A stretch of DNA of 64,000 bases from the NCBI GenBank assembly GCA_000818095.1, contig CP009416.1, forward strand, positions 197,501-261,500. Direction: 5' to 3'. The number at the start of each line of letters is the position of its first letter. The stretch's first letter is position 1. Shown in pieces: positions 1 through 7,330 of this stretch. Under the pieces are notes generated by a model, which was not told the DNA's origin, did not search any database, and was given only the letters and a program-made list of their open reading frames with translations. This DNA comes from Jeotgalibacillus malaysiensis. GTDB taxonomy: Bacteria > Bacillota > Bacilli > Bacillales > Jeotgalibacillaceae. Made by a program: the position numbers and the translations under genes.

Positions 1-112
1 AAAAGCTAGGAGCTGAAACTGGACTAGGTTGATTCTCGGATAATCACCTTACATTGATGTCGTATCCAGTTTTGAGAGAACGAATTTTTTCGTTTTTTCT
101 CCAAACCTGTTG

Positions 113-142
113 TTGAAATCAGCAATGGAAACTTGGTATAAT
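113..142 (+). promoter_or_regulatory. promoter inside the 23S-5S spacer
   Basis: A -35 box TTGAAA (113-118) and a perfect -10 box TATAAT (137-142) are separated by 18 bp. They lie just upstream of the 5S gene and just after a U-rich hairpin (about 74-102, arms GAGAGAACGAA / TTCGTTTTTTCTC) that could be a processing stem or a terminator. Nothing in 1-112 looks like 23S rRNA, so this is the intergenic spacer. The site could give 5S and the tRNAs transcription independent of the upstream rRNA promoter. Confidence 0.55.
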
Positions 143-170
143 AGATTTTGTTCCAAGTTAAGCAGATTAG

Positions 171-286
<116 letters not shown>

Positions 287-291
287 ATTGT

Positions 292-366
292 TCCACAGTA
301 GCTCAGTGGTAGAGCAATCGGCTGTTAACCGATCGGTCGTAGGTTCGAGTCCTACCTGTGGAGCCA
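292..366 (+). tRNA. tRNA-Asn (GTT)
   Basis: A complete cloverleaf of 75 nt with anticodon GTT at 324-326 in a CTGTTAA loop, a TTCGAGT T-loop and an encoded CCA end. It is the first of eight tRNAs that follow the 5S gene on the same strand. Confidence 0.97.
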
Positions 367-373
367 TTTTTCT

Positions 374-449
374 GCTTCCATAGCTCAGCAGGTAGAGCAC
401 TTCCATGGTAAGGAAGAGGTCGCAGGTTCAAATCCTGTTGGAAGCTCCA
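374..449 (+). tRNA. tRNA-Thr (GGT)
   Basis: A 76-nt cloverleaf with acceptor arms GCTTCCA / TGGAAGC, anticodon GGT in an ATGGTAA loop, and an encoded CCA. The T-loop reads TTCAAAT. Confidence 0.96.
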
Positions 450-453
450 CAGA

Positions 454-528
454 GGCCCGTTGGTCAAGTGGTTAAGACACCGCCCTTTCACGGCGGTAAC
501 ACGGGTTCGAATCCCGTACGGGTCACCA
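454..528 (+). tRNA. tRNA-Glu (TTC)
   Basis: A 75-nt cloverleaf with acceptor GGCCCGT / ACGGGTC, anticodon TTC in the CTTTCAC loop and an encoded CCA. The sequence is near-identical to the Bacillus tRNA-Glu as I remember it. Confidence 0.97.
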
Positions 529-546
529 TTTAAACTTTATTCCCAT

Positions 547-622
547 GGAGAATTAGCTCAGCTGGGAGAGCATCTGCCTTACAAGCAGAGGGTCGGCGGT
601 TCGAGCCCGTCATTCTCCACCA
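547..622 (+). tRNA. tRNA-Val (TAC)
   Basis: A 76-nt cloverleaf with acceptor GGAGAAT / ATTCTCC, anticodon TAC in a CTTACAA loop, TTCGAGC T-loop and an encoded CCA. Confidence 0.97.
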
Positions 623-627
623 TTTTT

Positions 628-703
<76 letters not shown>

Positions 704-719
704 GTTTTCAACTTTATAT

Positions 720-803
720 GGAGGGGTAGCGAAGTGGCTAAACGCGGCGGACTGTAAATCCGCTCCTTCGGGTTCGGCAGTTCGAATCTGCCCCCCTCCA
801 CCA
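720..803 (+). tRNA. tRNA-Tyr (GTA)
   Basis: An 84-nt class II tRNA with a long variable arm (CTCCTTCGGGTTC region), anticodon GTA in the CTGTAAA loop and an encoded CCA. Confidence 0.97.
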
Positions 804-871
804 TTTTTTTAAAAAAGGACATGCTTTTGAGGTGTCTTTTCGTTTTTTCAGGGTATATTACTTTTAAGCAA

Positions 872-946
872 TGGGCTATAGCCAAGCGGTAAGGCAACGG
901 ACTTTGACTCCGTCATGCGTTGGTTCGAATCCAGCTAGCCCAGCCA
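872..946 (+). tRNA. tRNA-Gln (TTG)
   Basis: A 75-nt cloverleaf with acceptor TGGGCTA / TAGCCCA, anticodon TTG in the CTTTGAC loop and an encoded CCA. The 68-nt gap to the preceding tRNA holds an AT-rich stretch with a possible small hairpin (AAAAGG...CCTTTT type arms) but no gene. Confidence 0.97.
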
Positions 947-951
947 TTTAT

Positions 952-1024
952 GAGCCATTAGCTCAGTTGGTAGAGCATCTGACTTTTAATCAGAGGGTCG
1001 AAGGTTCGAGTCCTTCATGGCTCA
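952..1024 (+). tRNA. tRNA-Lys (TTT), CCA not encoded
   Basis: A 73-nt cloverleaf with acceptor GAGCCAT / ATGGCTC, anticodon TTT in the CTTTTAA loop. Unlike the other seven tRNAs of the cluster, the bases after the discriminator A are CTC rather than CCA, so the CCA tail must be added by tRNA nucleotidyltransferase. This is the last tRNA before the operon terminator. Confidence 0.95.
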
Positions 1025-1029
1025 CTCAC

Positions 1030-1070
1030 AAAGCTTTTCAGCGATGACAACATTGCTGGAAGGCTTTTTT
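1030..1070 (+). terminator. rho-independent terminator of the 5S-tRNA operon
   Basis: A stem of about 16 pairs (AAGCTTTTCAGCGATG with CATTGCTGGAAGGCTTT, GU pairs included) closes an ACAA loop and is followed by a run of six T. It begins 6 nt after tRNA-Lys. Confidence 0.9.
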
Positions 1071-1134
1071 ATTTGCTTCAGAGTGTTATACTATTGCGAG
1101 ACAGATTGCTTACGATGAGAGGCGTGAATCGCGT

Positions 1135-1761
1135 TTGAAACTTGAAGATACTGGCGAGAGAATTATTCCTGATGAGATGAAACCTTCTAACATGATGCTG
1201 CTTGAGCACATGGCAAGATATCAGTTCGCTTTTCCTTATGTGAAAGGAAGGGTGCTGGATCTGGCATGTGGTTCAGGGTATGGCAGTGTAATGGCAGCCA
1301 GACAGTCGAAGCGAAAGATCAGCGAAATGGTTGCAGTGGATTTTTCTGAAGAAGTGCTTACTTACGCGCGGGGAAGGTATCATCATCCAATGATTACTTA
1401 TACATGTCATAACGCGGCTGATCCATTACTTCCGGACAAGCTGAGTACTTTTGATTGTATTCTTTCTTTTGAGACCTACGAGCATATTGCAGAGGAAGAC
1501 GTATTTTTAGATAACCTATTCCGGCTGCTGAAACCGGGCGGCATACTTGTGTTATCGACTCCTTTTGGAGAAGGAAGAGGCAAGCCGTCTTCAGAGCCAT
1601 TCCATGTTCATCAGATTACGAGAGATGAATTCAGGGGCCTGTTTGACAAGTATCCATATGCTCAAAAAGACTTTTATTATCAGTCTGGCGTACTGGTGGA
1701 GCCTTTGCGAGAAGGAATGAATTATCAGATGGGGATTGCTGTGTGCAGGAAAGAAGATTAG
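1135..1761 (+). CDS. class I SAM-dependent methyltransferase
   Basis: Predicted 208-residue cytoplasmic methyltransferase. The SAM-binding motif I is VLDLACGSGYG at residues 40-50, an acidic motif II (VAVDFS) follows at about 69-74, and a LKPGGILVLSTPFG stretch at about 131-144 matches the post-motif III strand of methyltransferase type 11/25 domains. The substrate cannot be read from the sequence. The start is TTG at 1135; a GAGAGG site lies about 13 nt upstream, so a slightly different start is possible. It ends just before uspA, with which it may be cotranscribed (32-nt gap). Confidence 0.8.
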   Translation: MKLEDTGERIIPDEMKPSNMMLLEHMARYQFAFPYVKGRVLDLACGSGYGSVMAARQSKRKISEMVAVDFSEEVLTYARGRYHHPMITYTCHNAADPLLPDKLSTFDCILSFETYEHIAEEDVFLDNLFRLLKPGGILVLSTPFGEGRGKPSSEPFHVHQITRDEFRGLFDKYPYAQKDFYYQSGVLVEPLREGMNYQMGIAVCRKED

Positions 1762-1792
1762 TGTAGAACTTTATCATTTGAGAGGTGTAAAC

Positions 1793-2209
1793 ATGAAAAA
1801 ACTTTTAGTAGCTACAGATGGTTCAGAGCATGCGAAAAGAGCTTTATTGAAGGCAATTGAAGTTGCAGGTCAAGATCAGGAAGCTGTTATTGATCTTGTG
1901 TATGTCGTGGATGGTGAGACTTCTAAATCAGACGTACTTCATTATGGTGATTCAGATACCGCGAGCTATAAGCGTGAGAAGAAGTTTAAAGAAAGTGTTG
2001 ATTTGGTGGAGTCAAAAGGTGTTAAAGCGAATCTGCTCATCAAACACGGAGATCCTGAAGAAGTATTGATTGATTACGCGAACAGCAATGAGTATGATCT
2101 TGTATTTGTCGGCAGCCGCGGCCGTAATAAGTTCCAGACGATGGTGCTAGGCAGCGTGAGCCATAAACTAGTGAAGCATATTGATGCCCCGGTGATGGTT
2201 GTAAAATAA
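1793..2209 (+). CDS. universal stress protein, UspA family
   Basis: A 138-residue single-domain Usp protein. It starts MKKLLVATDGSEHAKRAL, the usual first strand and helix, and carries the ATP-binding pattern G-x2-G-x9-G-S near the C-terminus (VGSRGRN...GSVSHKLV), followed by the terminal strand PVMVVK. The ATP-binding subclass is therefore likely. The start is ATG 1793, preceded by AGAGGTG 7 nt upstream. A hairpin terminator follows at once. Such proteins respond to stress or stationary phase; the specific role is not visible here. Confidence 0.9.
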   Translation: MKKLLVATDGSEHAKRALLKAIEVAGQDQEAVIDLVYVVDGETSKSDVLHYGDSDTASYKREKKFKESVDLVESKGVKANLLIKHGDPEEVLIDYANSNEYDLVFVGSRGRNKFQTMVLGSVSHKLVKHIDAPVMVVK

Positions 2210-2221
2210 GTCAGATGGAAA

Positions 2222-2258
2222 GCCCTTTTCGTTCAGTGGTGAACGGGGAGGGTTTTTT
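2222..2258 (+). terminator. terminator after the UspA gene
   Basis: CCCTTTTCGTTCA pairs with TGAACGGGGAGGG around a GTGG loop and is followed by TTTTTT. The 13-bp stem includes GU pairs. Confidence 0.85.
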
Positions 2259-2322
2259 GCATTGAAGAGGCTGAAGTGCGTGAATTCCTTCATCACTTGA
2301 GATTTATCTATCATATTTGCAG

Positions 2323-2422
2323 TTAATTCCACCATCTTTTAGGTTAATTCAACGTTCGGCTGTCTGAGTTCATTTAATTCAATCAGCATTTGCGATATAT
2401 GTCTCATCTCTTAGTTTAACTC
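2323..2422. repeat. degenerate ~21-bp periodic repeats, intergenic
   Basis: TTAATTC-like words recur at 2323, 2344 and, weaker, at 2365 (exact 21-bp steps), with out-of-phase copies at 2374 and 2416. The stretch lies in the 350-bp gap between the UspA terminator and the arginase promoter and contains no convincing reading frame. Confidence 0.45.
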
Positions 2423-2497
2423 TATCTCCTTTTGAATTATTTGACAGCACCTCGTACCAGTCGCACCCCATGTATATTCATACATTATACTGCGCAG

Positions 2498-2527
2498 TTG
2501 AACCACCTGAAATGTAAGCGTTACAAT
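2498..2527 (+). promoter_or_regulatory. arginase promoter overlapped by a cre (CcpA) box
   Basis: TTGAAC (2498-2503) and TACAAT (2522-2527) are 18 bp apart and fit a SigA promoter. The 14-mer at 2513-2526, TGTAAGCGTTACAA, matches the cre consensus TGWAARCGYTWNCW at 13 of 14 positions and overlaps the -10 box. Such a position predicts repression by CcpA when a preferred sugar is present, which suits a catabolic arginase. Confidence 0.65.
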
Positions 2528-2562
2528 AGCTGGGTGAGACAAATTTCAGGGGGTATAAAGAG

Positions 2563-3465
2563 ATGCAGAAAAAGAACATTTCAGTGATCGGTGTGCCAAT
2601 GGATTTAGGGCAGATGCGCCGTGGAGTAGATATGGGACCAAGTGCAATCCGTTATGCCGGTTTGCTTGAGCGTTTAGAGGCAATTGGTCATACAGTGACG
2701 GATCTAGGTGATATCCAGATTGATCAGCCGGAGCGTGTACATACGGCAGATACAAACCTGAGAAATCTGGATGCCGTTGTAAAAGGAAGCACAGCGCTTG
2801 CTGATCAGGTGAAAAAGGTCAAAACAGATGGTGACTTCCCGCTGATTTTAGGGGGAGACCATAGTATTGCCATCGGGTCGCTTGCAGGAATCAGTAGCAG
2901 CTACGAAAACCTTGGTGTGATCTGGTATGATGCACACGGCGATTTAAATACAGGTGATACGTCACCATCAGGCAATATCCACGGGATGCCGCTTGCTGTG
3001 AGTCTGGGTATTGGTCATGAGGACCTTGTGAACATCCACGACTATACGCCAAAAGTGAAGCCTGAAAACATTGTGATTATCGGTGCGCGTTCACTTGATG
3101 AAGGTGAAAGAGTGCTGATCAAGGAAAGAGGTATCCGTGTGTACACAATGCATGAAGTGGACCGCATGGGAATGACGAAGGTGATAGAAGAGTCAATTGA
3201 GTATCTGAAGGGTCGTACAGATGGTGTGCACCTGTCGCTTGATCTTGATGGGCTCGATCCAAATGACGCACCAGGCGTCGGAACACCAGTCATTGGCGGT
3301 ATTAGCTATCGTGAGAGTCATCTGGCAATGGAGATGCTTGCAGAAGCAGATATCCTGACGTCAGCAGAATTCGTTGAAGTAAATCCGATTCTGGATGAGA
3401 AAAATAAAACAGCTACAGTTGCTGTTGCACTTGTAGGGTCATTGTTTGGTGAGAAGCTTCTATAA
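2563..3465 (+). CDS. rocF: arginase
   Basis: A 300-residue ureohydrolase that splits arginine into ornithine and urea, the first step of the Bacillus arginase pathway. The manganese ligands are all visible: GGDHS at 97-101, DAHGD at 123-127 and SLDLDGLDP near 225-233, together with the substrate-loop HGMPLA at 140-145 and a C-terminal EVNP motif. Length and start (MQKKNISVIGVPMDLGQ) match Bacillus RocF. The ribosome binding site AGGGGG lies 9 nt before the ATG. It is monocistronic, with its own promoter (cre box) and terminator; rocD and rocE are not next to it here. Confidence 0.95.
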   Translation: MQKKNISVIGVPMDLGQMRRGVDMGPSAIRYAGLLERLEAIGHTVTDLGDIQIDQPERVHTADTNLRNLDAVVKGSTALADQVKKVKTDGDFPLILGGDHSIAIGSLAGISSSYENLGVIWYDAHGDLNTGDTSPSGNIHGMPLAVSLGIGHEDLVNIHDYTPKVKPENIVIIGARSLDEGERVLIKERGIRVYTMHEVDRMGMTKVIEESIEYLKGRTDGVHLSLDLDGLDPNDAPGVGTPVIGGISYRESHLAMEMLAEADILTSAEFVEVNPILDEKNKTATVAVALVGSLFGEKLL

Positions 3466-3471
3466 TCATGT

Positions 3472-3507
3472 GGACCGTCTGTGGTGAATGCTGCAGACGG
3501 TTTTTTG
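3472..3507 (+). terminator. terminator after rocF
   Basis: ACCGTCTG (3474 on) pairs with CAGACGGT around a GTGGTGAATGCTG loop, followed by TTTTTT. Confidence 0.88.
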
Positions 3508-3534
3508 ATGAAATGAAAGTAGGTATATTTACAC

Positions 3535-3660
3535 TTTTCTACGAACGATGATGTTTTTTCTGAGAACCAGCCGTGTTTTTCTAAGAACAACATCTGCTTT
3601 TCTAAGAACACCACACGCTATTCTCCGAACAACACTCATTTTTCTACGAACCGCCCCACC
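3535..3660. repeat. six-copy tandem array, exact 21-bp period
   Basis: The core TTCT recurs at 3537, 3558, 3579, 3600, 3621 and 3642, every 21 bp. The consensus unit is about TTTTTCTAAGAAC followed by AACA and a variable tail. Copies differ by several substitutions but never in length. On the minus strand the unit could encode a degenerate heptad (FLEK core), but no ribosome binding site or start context supports translation. It lies between the rocF terminator and the sigW promoter. Confidence 0.8.
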
Positions 3661-3830
3661 CACGCCTCACCCCAAAATACCCCCACCCGCTATTCCAAAA
3701 AATCCCTGACATTTTTGCAATAACTGGATGACACTGTACTACAATTAATAGTACAATAGAAATGCGTGTTTATAATCAGATTCGACAAATACCTTTACAT
3801 AAAAAATCTCAAAATAAAAATAAAAAAGCG

Positions 3831-3857
3831 TGAAACCTTTTGCGCGTTACTTACGTA
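3831..3857 (+). promoter_or_regulatory. SigW-type autoregulatory promoter
   Basis: TGAAAC (3831-3836), N17, CGTA (3854-3857) matches the ECF SigW consensus (TGAAAC-N16/17-CGTA). It lies 37 bp upstream of the sigW start, as expected from the positive autoregulation known for this operon. Confidence 0.85.
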
Positions 3858-3893
3858 AATAGGTTAGAGCCGCATGGAGCGGAGGTACAGAAA

Positions 3894-4457
3894 ATGGAAT
3901 CCATAGTGAAAAAACGAATACAGCAGGTGCGGAAGGGAGATCAGGATGCGTTCGGTGAGATCGTGGAGCTCTTTAAGGACAGAGTATATCACGTCTGCTT
4001 CAGAATGCTGGGTAACCGTCATGAAGCGGAGGATATTGCACAGGAGGCATTTATCAGAGCGTATACGAACATTCACACGTTTGATATTGATCGTAAATTT
4101 TCGACGTGGCTGTTCCGTATTGCGACAAACCTGTGTATCGACCGGATTAGAAAGAAGAAACCTGATTATTATTTAGATGCTGAAGTCTCCGGAACAGATG
4201 GCCTGACGATGTACTCTCAGGTTGAAACAGACGGTCCTCTTCCTGAAGAAGAAGTCGAGTCAATGGAATTACAGGAATCAATTCAAAAAGAAATATCCAG
4301 ATTACCCGACAAATATCGTTCTGTTATCGTATTAAAATATATAGAGGAGCTTTCTTTAAAAGAGATCAGTGAAATTCTTGAGCTGCCAATCGGGACAGTC
4401 AAGACTAGAATTCACAGAGGAAGAGAAGCGCTCCGTAAGCAATTAAGATCAATATAG
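3894..4457 (+). CDS. sigW: RNA polymerase ECF sigma factor SigW
   Basis: A 187-residue ECF sigma factor, the same length as Bacillus subtilis SigW and very close to it as I recall. Region 2 (AEDIAQEAFIRAY ... KFSTWLFRIATNL) recognises the -10 box and region 4 (LPDKYRSVIVLKYIEELSLKEI ... TVKTRIHRGREAL) the -35 box. The family directs the response to antimicrobial peptides and envelope-active compounds. The ATG at 3894 is chosen because GGAGG lies 8 nt upstream and because it gives the family N-terminus. It is followed by rsiW after 15 nt, in the usual sigma/anti-sigma operon. Confidence 0.95.
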   Translation: MESIVKKRIQQVRKGDQDAFGEIVELFKDRVYHVCFRMLGNRHEAEDIAQEAFIRAYTNIHTFDIDRKFSTWLFRIATNLCIDRIRKKKPDYYLDAEVSGTDGLTMYSQVETDGPLPEEEVESMELQESIQKEISRLPDKYRSVIVLKYIEELSLKEISEILELPIGTVKTRIHRGREALRKQLRSI

Positions 4458-4472
4458 GAGAGGGTGAGTAAA

Positions 4473-5102
4473 GTGAACACTTGTCCTGAACATATCGTGC
4501 TGTTGATGCATGATTATTTAGATGAAGAGATTTCACATGAAAACGAAAAGGAGTTGAAGGCGCACCTTCAGTCTTGTGAAGCGTGCAAAACTCATTTTCA
4601 TGAATTGAAAAAGACAGTTGCGCTTGTTCAAAGCACTTCACATATACAGGCACCATCGAACTTTACACAAAATGTGATGGCGAAGCTGCCGAAGGAAAAG
4701 AAAAGAGCAGGTGTGGAGCGCTGGTTCCACCGTCACCCGCTGATGGCCGCGGCTGCAGTATTCTTTTTACTGATGGGTGGCAGTCTGTTTACGAACTGGA
4801 ACGGGTCAGAGGAGCTTTCATTTACACAGAGTGAACAGGTTGTAGTAGAAGGGAATACAGTTGTCGTACCTGAAGGAGAAACGATTCAGGGCGATCTGAC
4901 TGTCCGCAATGGCGACCTCCGCATTGAAGGAACGGTCGAAGGAAACGTGACGATCGTGAACGGCGAGCAGTTCATGGCTGGTGCCGGTGGTGTCACGGGT
5001 GAAATTGAAGAGATCGATCAGGCATTTGAGTGGTTATGGTACTCAATGAAGTCAGCTGCTAAAGAACTTGGCAGCTTTGGACAGGAAAATACTGAAGAAT
5101 AA
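4473..5102 (+). CDS. rsiW: anti-sigma-W factor RsiW
   Basis: A single-pass membrane anti-sigma factor of about 209 residues. The cytoplasmic zinc-binding domain carries HLQSCEAC (H31, C35, C38), and a membrane segment lies at about 88-108 (HPLMAAAAVFFLLMGG). The external part has a repetitive beta-rich stretch (GDLTVRNGDLRIEGTVEG-like, about 135-165). It holds SigW inactive until regulated proteolysis of the external and membrane parts. GTG 4473 is preferred over GTG 4464, which sits only 3 nt after AGGAG, and gives the family start MNTCPEH. Confidence 0.9.
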   Translation: MNTCPEHIVLLMHDYLDEEISHENEKELKAHLQSCEACKTHFHELKKTVALVQSTSHIQAPSNFTQNVMAKLPKEKKRAGVERWFHRHPLMAAAAVFFLLMGGSLFTNWNGSEELSFTQSEQVVVEGNTVVVPEGETIQGDLTVRNGDLRIEGTVEGNVTIVNGEQFMAGAGGVTGEIEEIDQAFEWLWYSMKSAAKELGSFGQENTEE

Positions 5103-5107
5103 AACGC

Positions 5108-5140
5108 AATGCGCCGGCAGAAACAGCCGGTGCATTTTTT
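5108..5140 (+). terminator. terminator after sigW-rsiW
   Basis: ATGCGCCGGC and GCCGGTGCAT form a GC-rich stem around AGAAACA, followed by TTTTTT. Confidence 0.9.
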
Positions 5141-5222
5141 ATAGGAAAATAGAAAGATCTGCTAAAATAATGACAGAAAATTCTATTATTATTTCGAGAA
5201 TTCTTATATGATACTATTAGGG

Positions 5223-5251
5223 TTGCTTTCGTATATTAAAAACTACATAAT
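5223..5251 (+). promoter_or_regulatory. probable SigA promoter of the diguanylate cyclase gene
   Basis: TTGCTT (5223-5228), 17-bp spacer, CATAAT (5246-5251). It lies about 60 bp upstream of the start codon in an AT-rich gap. Confidence 0.4.
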
Positions 5252-5310
5252 GAAGTAAAATAGGTAAAAATAATCACTTTATAGATAATAATATACAGTA
5301 AGAGGAGGGT

Positions 5311-6363
5311 GTGGAGAATTTGAAGGATGTTAAAACAGAACAGATTTTTTCTTATCTGAGGTGGATTTTTCTAATCGGCATACTGGTTACCTATCTGATT
5401 CCTTTTCTTAATGAAAAAATCGGTTACAATGGAAATTCTTTTATTCTACTCGTTACGATCTTTTTCATATTTACAGTCATCTCTCAGTGGCAGCTTTATA
5501 TTAGTACAAAGAGAGAAATTAATTTTCCACTTCTGATCAGAACGAGTGTCTGGATAGACTACGGGGCGTATGTCTGGCTGATTGCGATCACAGGTGGCAT
5601 TGAAAGTGACTTCTTACCGATCATGTATGTGATTTTAATGCATGCGATGGTGCACTGGAAGGAGCGGGGTGCGATCTGGATGACTGCTGCACTGATCGTC
5701 GGATTGTGGTCAGCGCCATTTTATTCTGTCGGCTACACAGCTGAAGCAGTCGTAACAGGTGCAGTGCAGACCTTTGTATTAATCGTAATGACAACATTCA
5801 GCGCAGTCTTAGTGTTGAGAGAGCGCAGATATTTTTCTCAGGCAGCGACCCTTGGGAACGAGCTGAAAATGGATCATCTAACCGGCTTATATAATGTTCG
5901 TTATTTTAAAGAGCAGATGAAGGCAGTGGAGCAAAAGGGTGAGCCATTTCATTTGCTGATTGGTGACATTGATTTCTTCAAGATAGCGAATGATCATTAT
6001 GGCCACTTGTTCGGTGACCAGGTGCTTTCTGTGATCGGTCCGATTTTAAAGAGGGTGACGAGTGCACATAATGGTACGGCTTTTCGCTATGGAGGAGAGG
6101 AATTTGTCTTTTTATTTCCCGGGAAAGATTTTTATGTCGAAGACTTTTTATATGAGTTGAGAAATGAGCTTGAACGTGCGGATGTCAGACAGAAGGACTG
6201 GCGATTGAGCCTGAGTTTTGGACATGCTGTCAGCGATGAAGGAGCGGGTACGGAAGCAGTCATAGCGCTGGCTGACGCAAGGCTATATCAGGCGAAGGAA
6301 AATGGACGGGCGTGTGCAGTGTTAAATAATGATGAAATCCTGCCTTATTTGTACGCACTGTAA
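5311..6363 (+). CDS. membrane diguanylate cyclase (GGDEF)
   Basis: A protein of up to 350 residues with about six membrane helices (residues 15-170) and a C-terminal GGDEF domain. DHLTGLYNVRYF marks the domain start at about 188, and the active-site loop is GGEEF at 261-265, an intact catalytic form. It should make cyclic di-GMP from two GTP. I see no RxxD inhibitory site just before GGEEF, so product inhibition may be absent. AGGAGG is 2 nt before GTG 5311 but 11 nt before TTG 5320, so translation may really start at 5320. Confidence 0.85.
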   Translation: MENLKDVKTEQIFSYLRWIFLIGILVTYLIPFLNEKIGYNGNSFILLVTIFFIFTVISQWQLYISTKREINFPLLIRTSVWIDYGAYVWLIAITGGIESDFLPIMYVILMHAMVHWKERGAIWMTAALIVGLWSAPFYSVGYTAEAVVTGAVQTFVLIVMTTFSAVLVLRERRYFSQAATLGNELKMDHLTGLYNVRYFKEQMKAVEQKGEPFHLLIGDIDFFKIANDHYGHLFGDQVLSVIGPILKRVTSAHNGTAFRYGGEEFVFLFPGKDFYVEDFLYELRNELERADVRQKDWRLSLSFGHAVSDEGAGTEAVIALADARLYQAKENGRACAVLNNDEILPYLYAL

Positions 6364-6418
6364 CAACTTTTAATTTTATGTTTCAACTGAACAATGTAAG
6401 ACTTCGGCAGCGGGGTTG

Positions 6419-6427
6419 TGTTATAAT
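6419..6427 (+). promoter_or_regulatory. extended -10 promoter of the cdaA operon
   Basis: TG-T-TATAAT (6419-6427) is a perfect extended -10 element about 60 bp upstream of cdaA. No clear -35 box is present, which is normal for this promoter class. Confidence 0.5.
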
Positions 6428-6490
6428 AAGATGGTTTAAATTTGTTGGGTTATAGAGAGATTTTTTAAATAGATAATTGGAGGAAGTCAC

Positions 6491-7330
6491 ATGCCGTTTG
6501 CCGACCAGTTTTCAGATTTAACGGTGTTAGACCTTGCTGTTCATGCAATTGACATACTCCTCGTGTGGTTTGTTTTATATAAGCTGATCACGGTGATCAG
6601 AGGGACAAAAGCTGTACAGCTGTTAAAAGGAATATTTGTTATTGTTGTCGTCCGCGTCTTCAGTGAGTTACTTGGATTTAATACGCTGGCGTGGATCATG
6701 GAGCAGGTGATGCTCTGGGGGGTTCTCGGGATTATGATTATCTTCCAGCCTGAGCTGCGGCGTGCACTTGAGCAGCTTGGACGGGGTAAATTATTTGCCA
6801 GAGGTAACCTCCAGGAAGAAGAGGAACGTAACCGCTTAGTAGAAGCTGTAACCAAATCAGTGAGCTATATGGCGAAGCGGAGAATCGGTGCCTTAATCAC
6901 ATTTGAACGTGAGACGGGTATGGGAGACTATATTGAAACTGGGATCCCAATGGATTCGAACCTTACTTCCGAACTGTTAATTAATTTATTCATTCCTAAT
7001 ACACCGCTTCACGATGGTGCGGTGATTATCCAGAAAAACCGTATTGCAGCGGCGGCATGTTATCTGCCGCTATCTGAAAGTCCGTTTATTTCTAAAGAAC
7101 TTGGTACACGTCACCGGGCAGCCCTTGGTGTCAGTGAAGTAACCGACAGTATTACAGTCGTGGTTTCAGAAGAGACAGGTGCGATTTCCGTTACAACCAA
7201 TGGTGAGCTACAGCGTGACCTGGAGCTGGATGAATTCAGCAAGATCATCCGCCGTGAATGGTTCGGTGAAAAAGAATCAGCAGACTCTTCAGCACGATGG
7301 AACTGGAGGGGGAAAAAGAATAATGGATAA
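6491..7330 (+). CDS. cdaA: diadenylate cyclase CdaA (DacA)
   Basis: A 279-residue membrane enzyme that makes cyclic di-AMP from two ATP. Three N-terminal membrane helices (about 13-85) precede the DisA_N catalytic domain, with the conserved DGA at 175-177 and RHR at 207-209. Cyclic di-AMP controls potassium uptake and wall homeostasis in Bacillales. The start is ATG 6491 behind TTGGAGGA. The gene overlaps cdaR by 8 nt and is followed by glmM, the conserved cdaA-cdaR-glmM arrangement. Confidence 0.96.
   Translation: MPFADQFSDLTVLDLAVHAIDILLVWFVLYKLITVIRGTKAVQLLKGIFVIVVVRVFSELLGFNTLAWIMEQVMLWGVLGIMIIFQPELRRALEQLGRGKLFARGNLQEEEERNRLVEAVTKSVSYMAKRRIGALITFERETGMGDYIETGIPMDSNLTSELLINLFIPNTPLHDGAVIIQKNRIAAAACYLPLSESPFISKELGTRHRAALGVSEVTDSITVVVSEETGAISVTTNGELQRDLELDEFSKIIRREWFGEKESADSSARWNWRGKKNNG

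Noticed and set aside
1-112. 3' end of 23S rRNA
   Set aside because: The conserved 23S 3' terminus is not present; the segment looks like spacer with a hairpin.
3318-3614. Minus-strand frame with a heptad-like FLEK repeat
   Set aside because: It runs across the 21-bp array and antisense to the rocF 3' end, has no ribosome binding site, and the repeat is explained by the DNA period being a multiple of three.
3535-3660. CRISPR array
   Set aside because: The repeat and spacer are not distinguishable, the period is only 21 bp, and no cas gene is in the window.
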